DNA of 64,000 bases from an uncultured Lachnospiraceae bacterium (GTDB lineage: Bacteria > Bacillota > Clostridia > Lachnospirales > Lachnospiraceae), in NCBI GenBank assembly GCA_900550475.1, contig URSA01000008.1, positions 67,214 to 131,213 of the forward strand, written 5' to 3'. A program made the position numbers and the translations under genes. The notes beneath the pieces are model-generated. The model saw only the letters and a program-made list of their open reading frames with translations, was not told the DNA's origin and ran no database searches. Numbering within the stretch: position 1 is the first letter of the stretch; each line of letters begins with the position of its first letter. Below are positions 1 to 7,904 of the stretch, in pieces.

Positions 1-3000
1 ACTACGGTGGCGCTTTCTTACAAGGAGGCGGCGGAGAGCCGTTTTGAAGAAGAATCGGAGCAGAAGATTGCGCTTCAGGTGGCACAGATTTCAGCAAGGC
101 TCCGGGGACTTGAGGGCGAAGGAAACGGCGGGGAGCCGGGCGGAGCACAAGCGGAAAACGGATATGAGGGCGGCAACGGAAGCGGACAGAGCGGAAGCGG
201 AGCGGGTGCAGGAAACGGACAGAACGGAAGCGGAGCAGGTGCAGGAGGCGGACAGAACGGAACCGGACAGAGCGGAAGCGGAGCGGGTGCAGGAAACGGA
301 CAGAACGGAATCGGAACGGGTACAGGAAAAGGACAATACGGAGCCGGAGCAGGCACAGGAAGCGGGAAGAACGGAACCGGACAGAGCGGTGCAGGAAACG
401 GACAAAATGGCACAGGAGCCGGACGGGGACAGGGCGGATTCGGACAGGGCAGGACGGCAGCAGGCTTTGACGGTAACGGCAAAGGATTCAAGCGGGAGAA
501 CGGGGACTTTAAGCGTGGAATCAAGCGCTCCGATAATCCTGATGTGCTGTACGGCAGGGATTTTGAAGAAGAGGCAATGAAGATCGAGGACGTCATCGGC
601 GAGATGGGCGAGGTGGTGATCCGCGGCAAGATCATGAATTTTGACAAGCGGGAGATCAAGAATGAGAAGACCATTCTCTTTTTTGATGTGACGGATTTCT
701 CGGATACCATGACGGTAAAGATCTTTGTCCCGAATGCGTTTGTAGGCGAGCTTTCCGACGCATTGAAGCCCGGCAGCTTTATCAAGATCAAGGGAATCGC
801 CATGATGGATAAGTTTGACCATGAGCTTACCATCGGCTCCATCGCGGGCATCAAGCGGATCCCCGATTTTACCACAAGCCGTATGGACACCTCCGTCCGG
901 AAGCGTGTGGAGCTGCACTGTCATACCAAGATGAGCGATATGGACGGTGTTTCCGAGGCAAAGGACATTGTCAAGCGCGCGTACAAGTGGGGACACCCTG
1001 CGATCGCAATCACGGATCACGGCGTGGTGCAGGGGTTTACCGACGCAAACCATGTGTGGGACGATCTGTGGGGAGCGGAAAAAAAGAAACGCAAGGAAAA
1101 CGGAGAGGAGAACCCTGACAAGCAGGATTTCTTCAAGGTGATCTACGGGGTGGAGGCATATCTTGTTGATGACTTAAAGGAGATTGTGACCGGCGACAAG
1201 GGCCAGTCTCTGGAGGAGACCTATGTGGTGTTCGATATTGAGACCACAGGATTCTCTCCGGTGAACAACCGCATAATCGAGATCGGCGCGGTGAAGGTGA
1301 GGGGGACGGAAATCCTTGACCGGTTTTCTACCTTTGTGAACCCCAAGGTGCCGATTCCGTTTGAAATTGAGAAGCTGACCGGCATCAACGACACCATGGT
1401 TGCGGATGCACCGGAGATTACGGAGGTATTGCCGCAGTTTCTTGCGTTCTGTGAGGATGCGGTTCTGGTTGCGCACAACGCTTCCTTTGACATGAGCTTT
1501 ATTATCGAAAATTCCGTAAGGCAGGGGTATCCCACGGACTATACCTATGTGGATACCATGATCATTTCAAGAGTGCTGCTTCCCCACCAGAACAAGCACA
1601 CGCTGGATGCACTGTGCAAGGTGTTTGACATCTCTCTGGAAAATCATCACCGGGCGGTGGATGATGCGGAGGCGACCGCGCATATCTTCCTGAAATTTTT
1701 ATCCATGCTCAGGGAGGAGAAGGTGACCACACTGGCGGAGCTTAACACCTTTGCAAAGCCGTCCGTGGAGAACATCAGCAGACTGCACCCGTATCACTGT
1801 ATCATCCTTGCAAAAAATGATCTGGGGCGGATCAACCTGTATCGGTTGATTTCCATGTCCCATCTGAAATATTTTAACCGTCAGCCCAAGATACCGAAGA
1901 GTGAAGTGTTAAAACTGAGGGATGGGCTGATCATCGGCAGCGCCTGCGAGGCGGGAGAATTGTACCGGGCGCTCTTGGAGGGCAGGGCGGATTCCGACAT
2001 TGCCCGGATCGTGAGCTTTTATGATTATTTGGAGATCCAGCCCTGCGGCAACAATCAGTTTATGATTGCGTCACCGAAGCATCCGAATATCAATTCCATC
2101 GAAGATATTCAGGAGATGAACCGCAAGGTGGTGAGGCTGGGAGAGCAGTTCAACAAGCCTGTGGTGGCGACCTGTGATGTGCATTTTCTGGATCCCGAGG
2201 ATGAGGTGTACCGCAGGATCATCATGGCGGGAAAGGGCTTTGATGATGCAGACAATCAGGCGCCCCTCTTCCTGCGCACCACGGAGGAGATGCTTGCGGA
2301 GTTTGCCTATCTGGGTGACGATAAGGCGGAGGAGATTGTCATAACCAACACGAACCTGATTGCGGATATGATTGAGACAATCGCACCTGTCAGACCCGAT
2401 AAGTGTCCGCCGGTCATTCCGGACTCGGACAAAACACTGACGGATATCTGCTACAACCGCGCCCATGAGCTGTATGGCAAGGAACTTCCCTCCATTGTGG
2501 AGGAGAGATTGCAGAAGGAGCTGCATTCCATTATCACCAACGGATTTGCCGTGATGTATATTATTGCGCAGAAGCTGGTGTGGAAGTCGGTTGAGGACGG
2601 ATATCTGGTAGGATCGAGAGGTTCCGTGGGTTCCTCGCTTGTGGCGTTCATGGCGGGAATCACGGAGGTTAATTCCCTGAGCGCCCACTACCGGTGCGGC
2701 AAATGCTTCTATTATGATTTTGATTCGCCGGAGGTTAAGGCATTTGCGGGAAATGCGGGATGCGATATGCCGGACAAGATCTGCCCCAGGTGCGGGGAGA
2801 AGCTGATTAAGGACGGATTCGACATTCCTTTTGAAACCTTCCTCGGTTTCAAGGGAGACAAGGAACCGGATATCGACCTGAACTTTTCGGGAGAATACCA
2901 GAGTAAGGCGCACAAATACACCGAGGTGATCTTCGGCGCGGGACAGACCTTCCGTGCCGGTACGATTGCAACCCTGGCGGATAAAACCGCATTCGGCTAT

Positions 3001-4299
3001 GTGAAAAATTATTACGAGGAGAGGGGAATCCATAAGCGGACCAGCGAGATCAACAGAATCACGGTGGGGTGTACCGGTGTGCGGCGAAGCACGGGTCAGC
3101 ATCCGGGCGGTATCATCGTGCTGCCCATGGGACAGGATATCAATTCCTTTACCCCGGTGCAGCACCCGGCGAACGATATGACCACGGACATCATCACCAC
3201 ACACTTTGATTACCATTCCATCGATCACAACCTGCTTAAGCTGGATATTCTGGGGCACGATGATCCTACCATGATAAGAATGCTGCAGGATCTGACGGGA
3301 ATTGATCCCACCAAGATTCCTCTGGACGATAAAGGGGTAATGTCCCTGTTCCAGAAAACGGACGCTTTGGGGATTACGCCAAGCCAGATCAGCGGATGCC
3401 CTGTGGGTTCGTTGGGGATTCCGGAGTTCGGCACGGACTTTGTCATTCAGATGCTTCTGGACACAAAGCCGCAGCAGTTCTCGGATCTGATCCGCATTTC
3501 GGGTCTGGGTCACGGAACCGACGTGTGGCTGGGAAATGCGCAGACCCTGATCCTGAGCGGACAGGCGACCATTTCCACCGCAATCTGCTGTCGTGATGAT
3601 ATTATGATCTATCTGATCAATCAGGGAGTGGAGAGCTCGCTTTCCTTCACCATCATGGAGAGTGTGCGAAAAGGAAAGGGACTGAAGCCGGAGTGGGAGA
3701 CTGCCATGAAGGAAAAGGATGTGCCGGACTGGTACATCTGGTCATGCAAAAAGATCAAGTACATGTTCCCGAAGGCGCACGCGGCGGCGTATGTTATGAT
3801 GGCATGGCGTATCGCCTACTGTAAGATCAATTATCCGCAGGCGTACTATGCGGCCTATTTCAGTATCCGCGCAAAGGCGTTTTCCTATGAACTGATGTGT
3901 CAGGGACAAACGCATCTGGAGGCGGTCATGGCGGATTACAAGAAGCGGGCGGATACACTGTCGAACAAGGAAAAGGACGCCTACGGTGATATGAAGATTG
4001 TGCAGGAGATGTATGCGAGAGGATTTGAATTTATACCCATCGACATTTTCAACGCCCAGTCCAGACTGTTTCAGATCGTGGACGGCAAGCTGATGCCTTC
4101 CCTGAACAGCATAGACGGTCTCGGAGAGAAAGCGGCTGACGCCATTGTGGAGGCGGCGAAGGACGGCCCGTTCTTGAGCAAGGATGATTTCAGGCAGCGG
4201 ACGAAGGTGAGCAAGACCATCATTGACCTGATGGACAGCCTGAATCTTCTCGGAAACCTGCCGGAATCCAACCAGATCAGCCTGTTTGACTTCGTGTGA
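1..4299 (+). CDS. polC: DNA polymerase III alpha subunit, PolC type (5' end cut by window)
   Basis: Replicative DNA polymerase with built-in proofreading. The frame is open to base 1, so the true start lies upstream; the first in-window start-like codon is GTG at 7, and residues are counted from there. Visible in order: a glycine-rich low-complexity linker (about residues 36-160), an OB fold (about 195-280), the first PHP half with ELHCHTKMSD (about 302), the DEDDh exonuclease with VFDIETTGF (about 408), HNASFDMSF and HRAVDDAEAT, the second PHP half, the polymerase core with GSRGSVGSS (about 865), a zinc site (CGKC about 898, CPRC about 928), the catalytic EPDIDLNFSG (about 954), FPKAHAAAY, and a C-terminal HhH segment GLGEKAADAI. 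PolC proteins are usually about 1430-1450 aa; 1430 codons remain here without the N-terminal domain, so the linker makes it unusually long. It is followed by tRNA-Glu. Confidence 0.97.
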   Translation, partial: TTVALSYKEAAESRFEEESEQKIALQVAQISARLRGLEGEGNGGEPGGAQAENGYEGGNGSGQSGSGAGAGNGQNGSGAGAGGGQNGTGQSGSGAGAGNGQNGIGTGTGKGQYGAGAGTGSGKNGTGQSGAGNGQNGTGAGRGQGGFGQGRTAAGFDGNGKGFKRENGDFKRGIKRSDNPDVLYGRDFEEEAMKIEDVIGEMGEVVIRGKIMNFDKREIKNEKTILFFDVTDFSDTMTVKIFVPNAFVGELSDALKPGSFIKIKGIAMMDKFDHELTIGSIAGIKRIPDFTTSRMDTSVRKRVELHCHTKMSDMDGVSEAKDIVKRAYKWGHPAIAITDHGVVQGFTDANHVWDDLWGAEKKKRKENGEENPDKQDFFKVIYGVEAYLVDDLKEIVTGDKGQSLEETYVVFDIETTGFSPVNNRIIEIGAVKVRGTEILDRFSTFVNPKVPIPFEIEKLTGINDTMVADAPEITEVLPQFLAFCEDAVLVAHNASFDMSFIIENSVRQGYPTDYTYVDTMIISRVLLPHQNKHTLDALCKVFDISLENHHRAVDDAEATAHIFLKFLSMLREEKVTTLAELNTFAKPSVENISRLHPYHCIILAKNDLGRINLYRLISMSHLKYFNRQPKIPKSEVLKLRDGLIIGSACEAGELYRALLEGRADSDIARIVSFYDYLEIQPCGNNQFMIASPKHPNINSIEDIQEMNRKVVRLGEQFNKPVVATCDVHFLDPEDEVYRRIIMAGKGFDDADNQAPLFLRTTEEMLAEFAYLGDDKAEEIVITNTNLIADMIETIAPVRPDKCPPVIPDSDKTLTDICYNRAHELYGKELPSIVEERLQKELHSIITNGFAVMYIIAQKLVWKSVEDGYLVGSRGSVGSSLVAFMAGITEVNSLSAHYRCGKCFYYDFDSPEVKAFAGNAGCDMPDKICPRCGEKLIKDGFDIPFETFLGFKGDKEPDIDLNFSGEYQSKAHKYTEVIFGAGQTFRAGTIATLADKTAFGYVKNYYEERGIHKRTSEINRITVGCTGVRRSTGQHPGGIIVLPMGQDINSFTPVQHPANDMTTDIITTHFDYHSIDHNLLKLDILGHDDPTMIRMLQDLTGIDPTKIPLDDKGVMSLFQKTDALGITPSQISGCPVGSLGIPEFGTDFVIQMLLDTKPQQFSDLIRISGLGHGTDVWLGNAQTLILSGQATISTAICCRDDIMIYLINQGVESSLSFTIMESVRKGKGLKPEWETAMKEKDVPDWYIWSCKKIKYMFPKAHAAAYVMMAWRIAYCKINYPQAYYAAYFSIRAKAFSYELMCQGQTHLEAVMADYKKRADTLSNKEKDAYGDMKIVQEMYARGFEFIPIDIFNAQSRLFQIVDGKLMPSLNSIDGLGEKAADAIVEAAKDGPFLSKDDFRQRTKVSKTIIDLMDSLNLLGNLPESNQISLFDFV
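110..490 (+). repeat. Imperfect tandem repeat encoding the PolC Gly-rich linker
   Basis: A minisatellite-like stretch in the polC frame. Units mix the motifs ggaaacggacagaacgga, agcggagcgggtgca and gacagagcggaag. A block of roughly 45 bases starting near 182 recurs almost exactly near 265. It encodes runs of GAGAGNGQNG and GTGQSGSG. It lies between the missing N-terminal domain and the OB fold, so it is a flexible linker rather than part of a catalytic domain. Confidence 0.85.
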
Positions 4300-4353
4300 C
4301 AGCAAATTTTTTGTATTGTTTAAAAAAAATATTCAATTTTTTAAAAAAAGTAC

Positions 4354-4382
4354 TTGCATTCTTTCGGTTTTTATATTACTAT
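4354..4382 (+). promoter_or_regulatory. Predicted sigma-A promoter of tRNA-Glu
   Basis: TTGCAT (4354-4359), 17-base spacer, TACTAT (4377-4382), about 35 bases before the tRNA. The surrounding A/T-rich tract after the polC stop fits a strong RNA promoter. Confidence 0.6.
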
Positions 4383-4416
4383 AAACGAGCAGAAGGAAAA
4401 CAGATATAAAGACCGT

Positions 4417-4488
4417 GGCTTGTTGGTCAAGCGGTTAAGACGCCGCCCTCTCACGGCGGAAACAGGGGTTCGATTCCCCTACAAGCTG
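4417..4488 (+). tRNA. tRNA-Glu (anticodon CTC)
   Basis: The cloverleaf folds by eye. The acceptor arm is ggcttgt/acaagct with one G-U pair. The D arm carries ggtcaagcggttaaga. The anticodon stem is ccgcc/ggcgg with loop ctctcac, giving anticodon CTC, which reads GAG. The T arm is aggggttcgattcccct. The discriminator is G at 4488 and CCA is not encoded. Confidence 0.95.
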
Positions 4489-4518
4489 TTGACTATTTGA
4501 AAGAATAGCCCAACCCGA

Positions 4519-4550
4519 AAAAACAGAAACCGAAAGGTTTCTGTTTTTTT
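4519..4550 (+). terminator. Rho-independent terminator after tRNA-Glu
   Basis: Stem aaacagaaacc / ggtttctgttt around a GAAA tetraloop (4521-4546), followed by T's. The A-run on the 5' side means it could also end the convergent DtxR-family transcript. Confidence 0.85.
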
Positions 4551-4578
4551 GCGTTTATGGGTGAGCGAAATAAGAAAC

Positions 4579-4941
4579 TCACCCCATGATGTGCTTTTTG
4601 AGGGCATCAAAGCTCTTACGGCTGATGTCGTGCTCAATGCGGCAGGCATCCTCGGTGGCGGTGGTCTCGTCCACGCCAAGCTGTATCAGCCAGGAGGAGA
4701 GGAGCTTATGACGCTCGTAGATGGTGTCGGCGATCTCTTTTCCCTTTTCGGTCAGGTAGATGTAGCCCTGATCGGTCATGGTGATATATCCGTCCTCCCG
4801 CAGGTGCTTCATGGCAACACTGATGCTGGATTTCTTGAAATTCATTTCCGTGGCGATGTCCACGGAACGGACCACCGGAAGGCGTTCACTCAATATCAGT
4901 ATGGTCTCGAGGTAATCCTCAGCAGATTCTCTTATCTTCAT
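4579..4941 (-). CDS. DtxR/MntR-family metal-dependent repressor, iron-type site
   Basis: A 120-aa winged-helix regulator of the DtxR/MntR family without the C-terminal SH3 domain, so of the short MntR-like size. The N-terminal helix SAEDYLETI carries D9 and E12, and the DNA-binding helix lies at FKKSSISVAMKHL. H78 sits in YERHKLL, and the second metal helix is EDACRIEHDIS with C100, E103 and H104. In the family MntR has Glu where this protein has Cys100; DtxR and IdeR have Cys there, so Fe(II) is the more likely effector (inference). It is divergent from smsC, sharing about 200 bases, and a near-palindrome lies at its own promoter, suggesting autoregulation and possibly iron control of Fe-S assembly. 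Confidence 0.88.
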   Translation of the reverse strand: MKIRESAEDYLETILILSERLPVVRSVDIATEMNFKKSSISVAMKHLREDGYITMTDQGYIYLTEKGKEIADTIYERHKLLSSWLIQLGVDETTATEDACRIEHDISRKSFDALKKHIMG

Positions 4942-4964
4942 AATGGGTTCTCCTGCTTCATGTC

Positions 4965-4978
4965 AATAGGTACATATT
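4965..4978. promoter_or_regulatory. Candidate DtxR-type operator
   Basis: AATAGGTACATATT reads as a 14-base inverted repeat (AATA.GTAC.TATT) with one mismatched pair. It sits just downstream of the -10 element of the repressor gene, where a bound repressor would block transcription. Family operators are inverted repeats, but this exact sequence is assigned only by position. Confidence 0.4.
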
Positions 4979-4982
4979 GGTT

Positions 4983-4991
4983 ATTATAGCA
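4983..4991 (-). promoter_or_regulatory. Extended -10 of the DtxR-family gene
   Basis: On the minus strand the sequence is TGCTATAAT, a perfect -10 with the TGn extension; no good -35 is visible. It lies about 45 bases before the start codon. Confidence 0.5.
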
Positions 4992-5072
4992 CAAGTGTTT
5001 CCAAAAAAAAATGAAAATCTTTTTGGAATGGGAGCTTTTGGGTTAGAATAAAGGCAGGAAATTCAATTTTTG

Positions 5073-5100
5073 TTGAAATTTTCATGGGACATGGTATGAT
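5073..5100 (+). promoter_or_regulatory. Predicted promoter of smsC-smsB
   Basis: TTGAAA (5073-5078), 16-base spacer, TATGAT (5095-5100). The -35 lies inside an imperfect inverted repeat, aaattcaa...ttgaaattt, which could be an operator. Confidence 0.55.
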
Positions 5101-5141
5101 AAGTTAGTGGTTTCTAAGTTTTGGAAAAAGGAGACAGATTT

Positions 5142-5864
5142 ATGCTGCGTGCAGAACATCTTTCCTTTTCGGTGACGGAAGAGGGAAAGAAAAGAACGAT
5201 TATAGATGATATATCCTTTGAGGTGGAGCCGGGCGAGATGCTGGTGATTACCGGACCGAACGGCAGCGGGAAGTCCACGCTGGTCAAACTGCTCATGGGA
5301 ATCGAACCGGCGGATCAGGGACGGATCTTTTTGGATACGAAGGAGATCACCGGGCTTGAGATCGATGAACGTGCGAAGGCGGGGCTTGGCTATGCTTTCC
5401 AGCAGCCGCCGAGATTTAAGGGTATGACGGTGAAAAAGCTGTTGTCGCTTGCCTCCGGCGGAGCGCTTGACGAGGCTTGCTGCTGCGAACTGCTCTCCGG
5501 CGTGGGACTGTGCGCAAGGGAATATCTGAACAGGCAGGTGGATGATACGCTCTCCGGCGGTGAGATGAAGAGAATCGAAATTGCAACGGTGCTTGCGGGA
5601 CAGCACAAGGTATGCCTGTTTGACGAGCCGGAGGCGGGGATCGATCTCTGGAGTTTTTCCATGCTGGTCAAGCAGTTTGAGAAGATACACAAGGAAAAGA
5701 AGGAGAGCATCATCGTGATTTCCCATCAGGAGAAGCTGATCAACATGGCGGACCGCATTATGCTACTGCGCGACGGGAAGGTGGAAAAGATCGGAAAAGG
5801 CGGGGAGATCGCGCCCCAGTTGTTTTCCTGCGGCGGTGCGTTTGGTTGTAACAAGGCGGACTAG
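5142..5864 (+). CDS. SufC-like Fe-S assembly ATPase (SmsC type)
   Basis: A 240-aa ABC ATPase of the SufC family that energises Fe-S cluster assembly on its SufB-like partner in the cytosol. Walker A is GPNGSGKST, the signature is LSGGEMKR, Walker B is VCLFDEPEAGID, and the H-loop is VISHQEK. The ATG at 5142 is chosen because GGAG sits about 7 bases upstream and homology begins there; the seven upstream codons in frame lack a ribosome site. The next gene starts 29 bases later and encodes the only scaffold. No sufS, sufU or sufD is nearby, matching the two-gene SmsCB system rather than the full SUF operon. Confidence 0.9.
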   Translation: MLRAEHLSFSVTEEGKKRTIIDDISFEVEPGEMLVITGPNGSGKSTLVKLLMGIEPADQGRIFLDTKEITGLEIDERAKAGLGYAFQQPPRFKGMTVKKLLSLASGGALDEACCCELLSGVGLCAREYLNRQVDDTLSGGEMKRIEIATVLAGQHKVCLFDEPEAGIDLWSFSMLVKQFEKIHKEKKESIIVISHQEKLINMADRIMLLRDGKVEKIGKGGEIAPQLFSCGGAFGCNKAD

Positions 5865-5893
5865 AGAATAAGATAAATCATATGGAGATAACA

Positions 5894-6820
5894 ATGGAAA
5901 TCGATCAGGTAACACAGGGAGTGTTAAAACAGATAGACGACAGCGGCTTTAAGCAGGAGGGTGCATACAATCTGCGGTATAACGGGTACGCGCTCTGCCA
6001 CGGCGACTCGGAGCATATCAAGATAAAGAAGCGCGAGGACGGCAATTCCGGGATCAATGTGTATATCAGCGGACAGACTCAGGGAGAGGAAGTGCATATT
6101 CCCGTGGTGATTTCCTCGTCCGGCATGAAGGATGTGGTATACAACGACTTTTATGTGGAGGAAGGGGCCAGAGTGACGATCGTGGCAGGCTGCGGTATTC
6201 ACAATGCGGGCTGCAACGAGAGCAGACATGACGGCATCCACACCTTCCATGTGGGACGCGGCGCGGAAGTGACCTACACGGAAAAGCACTACGGGGAAGG
6301 AGAGGGAACCGGGGCTCGCATACTGAATCCCGTAACGAAGGTCATTCTGGAGGAAAACGCGATTTTTACGCTAGACACGGCACAGATCAAGGGCGTGGAT
6401 TCCACTGTGCGGGAGACCGAGGTGGAGATGGGAGCCGGAGCCAGACTTTTCGTGACCGAGCGTCTGATGACCCACGACAAGCAGACGGCAGTCTCAAACA
6501 TGGATGTCTGCCTGAACGGTGAGGGCAGCAGCGCCCAGATCGTCTCAAGATCTGTGGCAAAGGGGGAGTCTGTGCAGACCTTCCATCCCCGGGCAATCGG
6601 AAATGCTGGATGCCACGCGCACATACAGTGCGATTCCATCATTATGGAGAGGGCGAGAGTGTCCTCTATCCCGGAGATCAATGCCAATCATATTGACGCG
6701 GCAATCATCCATGAGGCTGCCATCGGAAGGATCAACAGCGACCAGATCATGAAGCTGCGGACGCTGGGGCTGTCTCAGGAGGAGGCGGAGAGCGTCATTG
6801 TGGAGGCGTTCCTGAATTAG
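5894..6820 (+). CDS. SufB/SufD-like Fe-S scaffold (SmsB type)
   Basis: A 308-aa single scaffold protein of the SufB/SufD family, shorter than SufB (about 470 aa) or SufD (about 420 aa). The beta-helix core runs from about RHDGIHTFHVGRGAEV to the C-terminal motif EINANHIDAAIIHEAAIG, equivalent to the conserved end of SufB and SufD. Cysteines in GNAGCHAHIQCDS are candidate cluster ligands. ATG 5894 is preferred over ATG 5882 because GGAGA at 5885 is well spaced for it. The partner ATPase lies immediately upstream, so the pair is likely one transcript. Confidence 0.88.
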   Translation: MEIDQVTQGVLKQIDDSGFKQEGAYNLRYNGYALCHGDSEHIKIKKREDGNSGINVYISGQTQGEEVHIPVVISSSGMKDVVYNDFYVEEGARVTIVAGCGIHNAGCNESRHDGIHTFHVGRGAEVTYTEKHYGEGEGTGARILNPVTKVILEENAIFTLDTAQIKGVDSTVRETEVEMGAGARLFVTERLMTHDKQTAVSNMDVCLNGEGSSAQIVSRSVAKGESVQTFHPRAIGNAGCHAHIQCDSIIMERARVSSIPEINANHIDAAIIHEAAIGRINSDQIMKLRTLGLSQEEAESVIVEAFLN

Positions 6821-6850
6821 AATCCCTTGCGTAATTTTGCGTTTTGGTCT

Positions 6851-6878
6851 TTCGTAAGCGGAAGATATATGATATAAT
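6851..6878 (+). promoter_or_regulatory. Predicted promoter of the polysaccharide deacetylase
   Basis: Extended -10 TGATATAAT (tataat 6873-6878) with a weak -35 TTCGTA (6851-6856) at 16 bases. Confidence 0.5.
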
Positions 6879-6910
6879 CACACTTAAATATGTGAAGGAG
6901 GAGATCGGTG

Positions 6911-7900
6911 ATGGCAGAGAGAGATGCACAGCCGGCTGCAAGGCGGAGAAGGGTGCAGCTTTTGAAGCGTATCATCATCGCCACGCTGATCACGGCAATT
7001 GCGGTTCCGGTGGTTCTGTGTGTTGTCCTGTTTTGCAGGATGCATCTTCTGGAGAACCGGATCGCGGTGCTGACGGAGCAGGTCGCCTTTTTTTCGGAGT
7101 CCGCGAGGACGGAAAACACCGAGATTGCCGAAGATAACGTTCCCGGGCAGAACACGCCCGGCACGGCGGATGCGCCAAAGGAAGATCCCGGCGCGGAGGG
7201 ACAGCCGGACGGGGTAGAGGAGCAGGCTGCGGATGGAACAGAGCCTGTCCGGACGAGAAAGGTGTATCTGACCTTTGATGACGGGCCCAGCTCCAACACG
7301 GACGACATACTGGATATTCTGGCGGCATACGATGTGAAGGCTACCTTCTTTGTGGTCGGCAAGGAGGGGGAGTGGGCGGAGAAGGCATATCGCCGCATTG
7401 TAGCCGAGGGACATACGCTGGGAATGCATTCCTACACCCATGAGTACAGCACAGTCTACGCTTCCGAGGAGGCCTTTACGGAGGATCTGAACCGGCTGCG
7501 GGATTATCTGCGCGAGGTGACGGGAGTGGAGTGCGCTTACTACCGATTTCCGGGAGGCAGCTCCAACCGGGTGAGCGACATGGATATGCATGTGCTGATA
7601 GACTGTCTCTATGAGCAGGAGATTACTTATTTTGACTGGAATGTGTCCTCGCAGGATGCTTCCAATCCGGTGCCGGATGCGGACACCATATTGCAAAACT
7701 GCCTTGAGGGGATCGCAAAGCACCACGGAACCGTAGTTGTGCTGATGCATGATGCGGCGTCAAAGGGGTCTACGGTGGAGGTGCTGCCCGCGCTGATCGA
7801 GGCTGTTCAGGCTATGGAGGATACGGAGCTGTTGCCGATTACGGAGGATACAGTGCCCGTTCAGCATATCAAAAAAACACAAGACGAAACGGAGGAGTAA
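6911..7900 (+). CDS. Polysaccharide deacetylase, membrane-anchored
   Basis: A 329-aa extracytoplasmic enzyme, probably removing acetyl groups from N-acetylglucosamine in peptidoglycan or another polymer. A basic N-terminus (RRRRVQLLKR) and a single membrane segment (about 22-45) act as a signal anchor. An acidic, Pro/Gly-rich linker to about residue 110 follows, then a NodB domain with all five motifs: TFDDGP, HSYTHEY, RFPGGSSN, DWN and LMHDA. The metal triad Asp-His-His is intact, so it should be active. ATG 6911 has GGAGG about 9 bases upstream; an in-frame GTG three bases earlier is possible. It precedes a bactofilin with a 4-base gap, hinting at a shared envelope role. Confidence 0.9.
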   Translation: MAERDAQPAARRRRVQLLKRIIIATLITAIAVPVVLCVVLFCRMHLLENRIAVLTEQVAFFSESARTENTEIAEDNVPGQNTPGTADAPKEDPGAEGQPDGVEEQAADGTEPVRTRKVYLTFDDGPSSNTDDILDILAAYDVKATFFVVGKEGEWAEKAYRRIVAEGHTLGMHSYTHEYSTVYASEEAFTEDLNRLRDYLREVTGVECAYYRFPGGSSNRVSDMDMHVLIDCLYEQEITYFDWNVSSQDASNPVPDADTILQNCLEGIAKHHGTVVVLMHDAASKGSTVEVLPALIEAVQAMEDTELLPITEDTVPVQHIKKTQDETEE

Positions 7901-7904
7901 TGGC

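Noticed and set aside
110..490. CRISPR-like repeat array
   Set aside because: Repeats are imperfect, in frame with polC, without unique spacers of constant length.
75..1053. Long minus-strand open frames opposite the polC linker
   Set aside because: They arise from the repeat's codon pattern; they have no ribosome site and encode low-complexity Pro/Ser or Cys/Ser runs.
2071..3513. 480-codon minus-strand frame inside polC
   Set aside because: Antisense shadow of a GC3-rich gene; no family motifs, and the + strand protein is clearly PolC.
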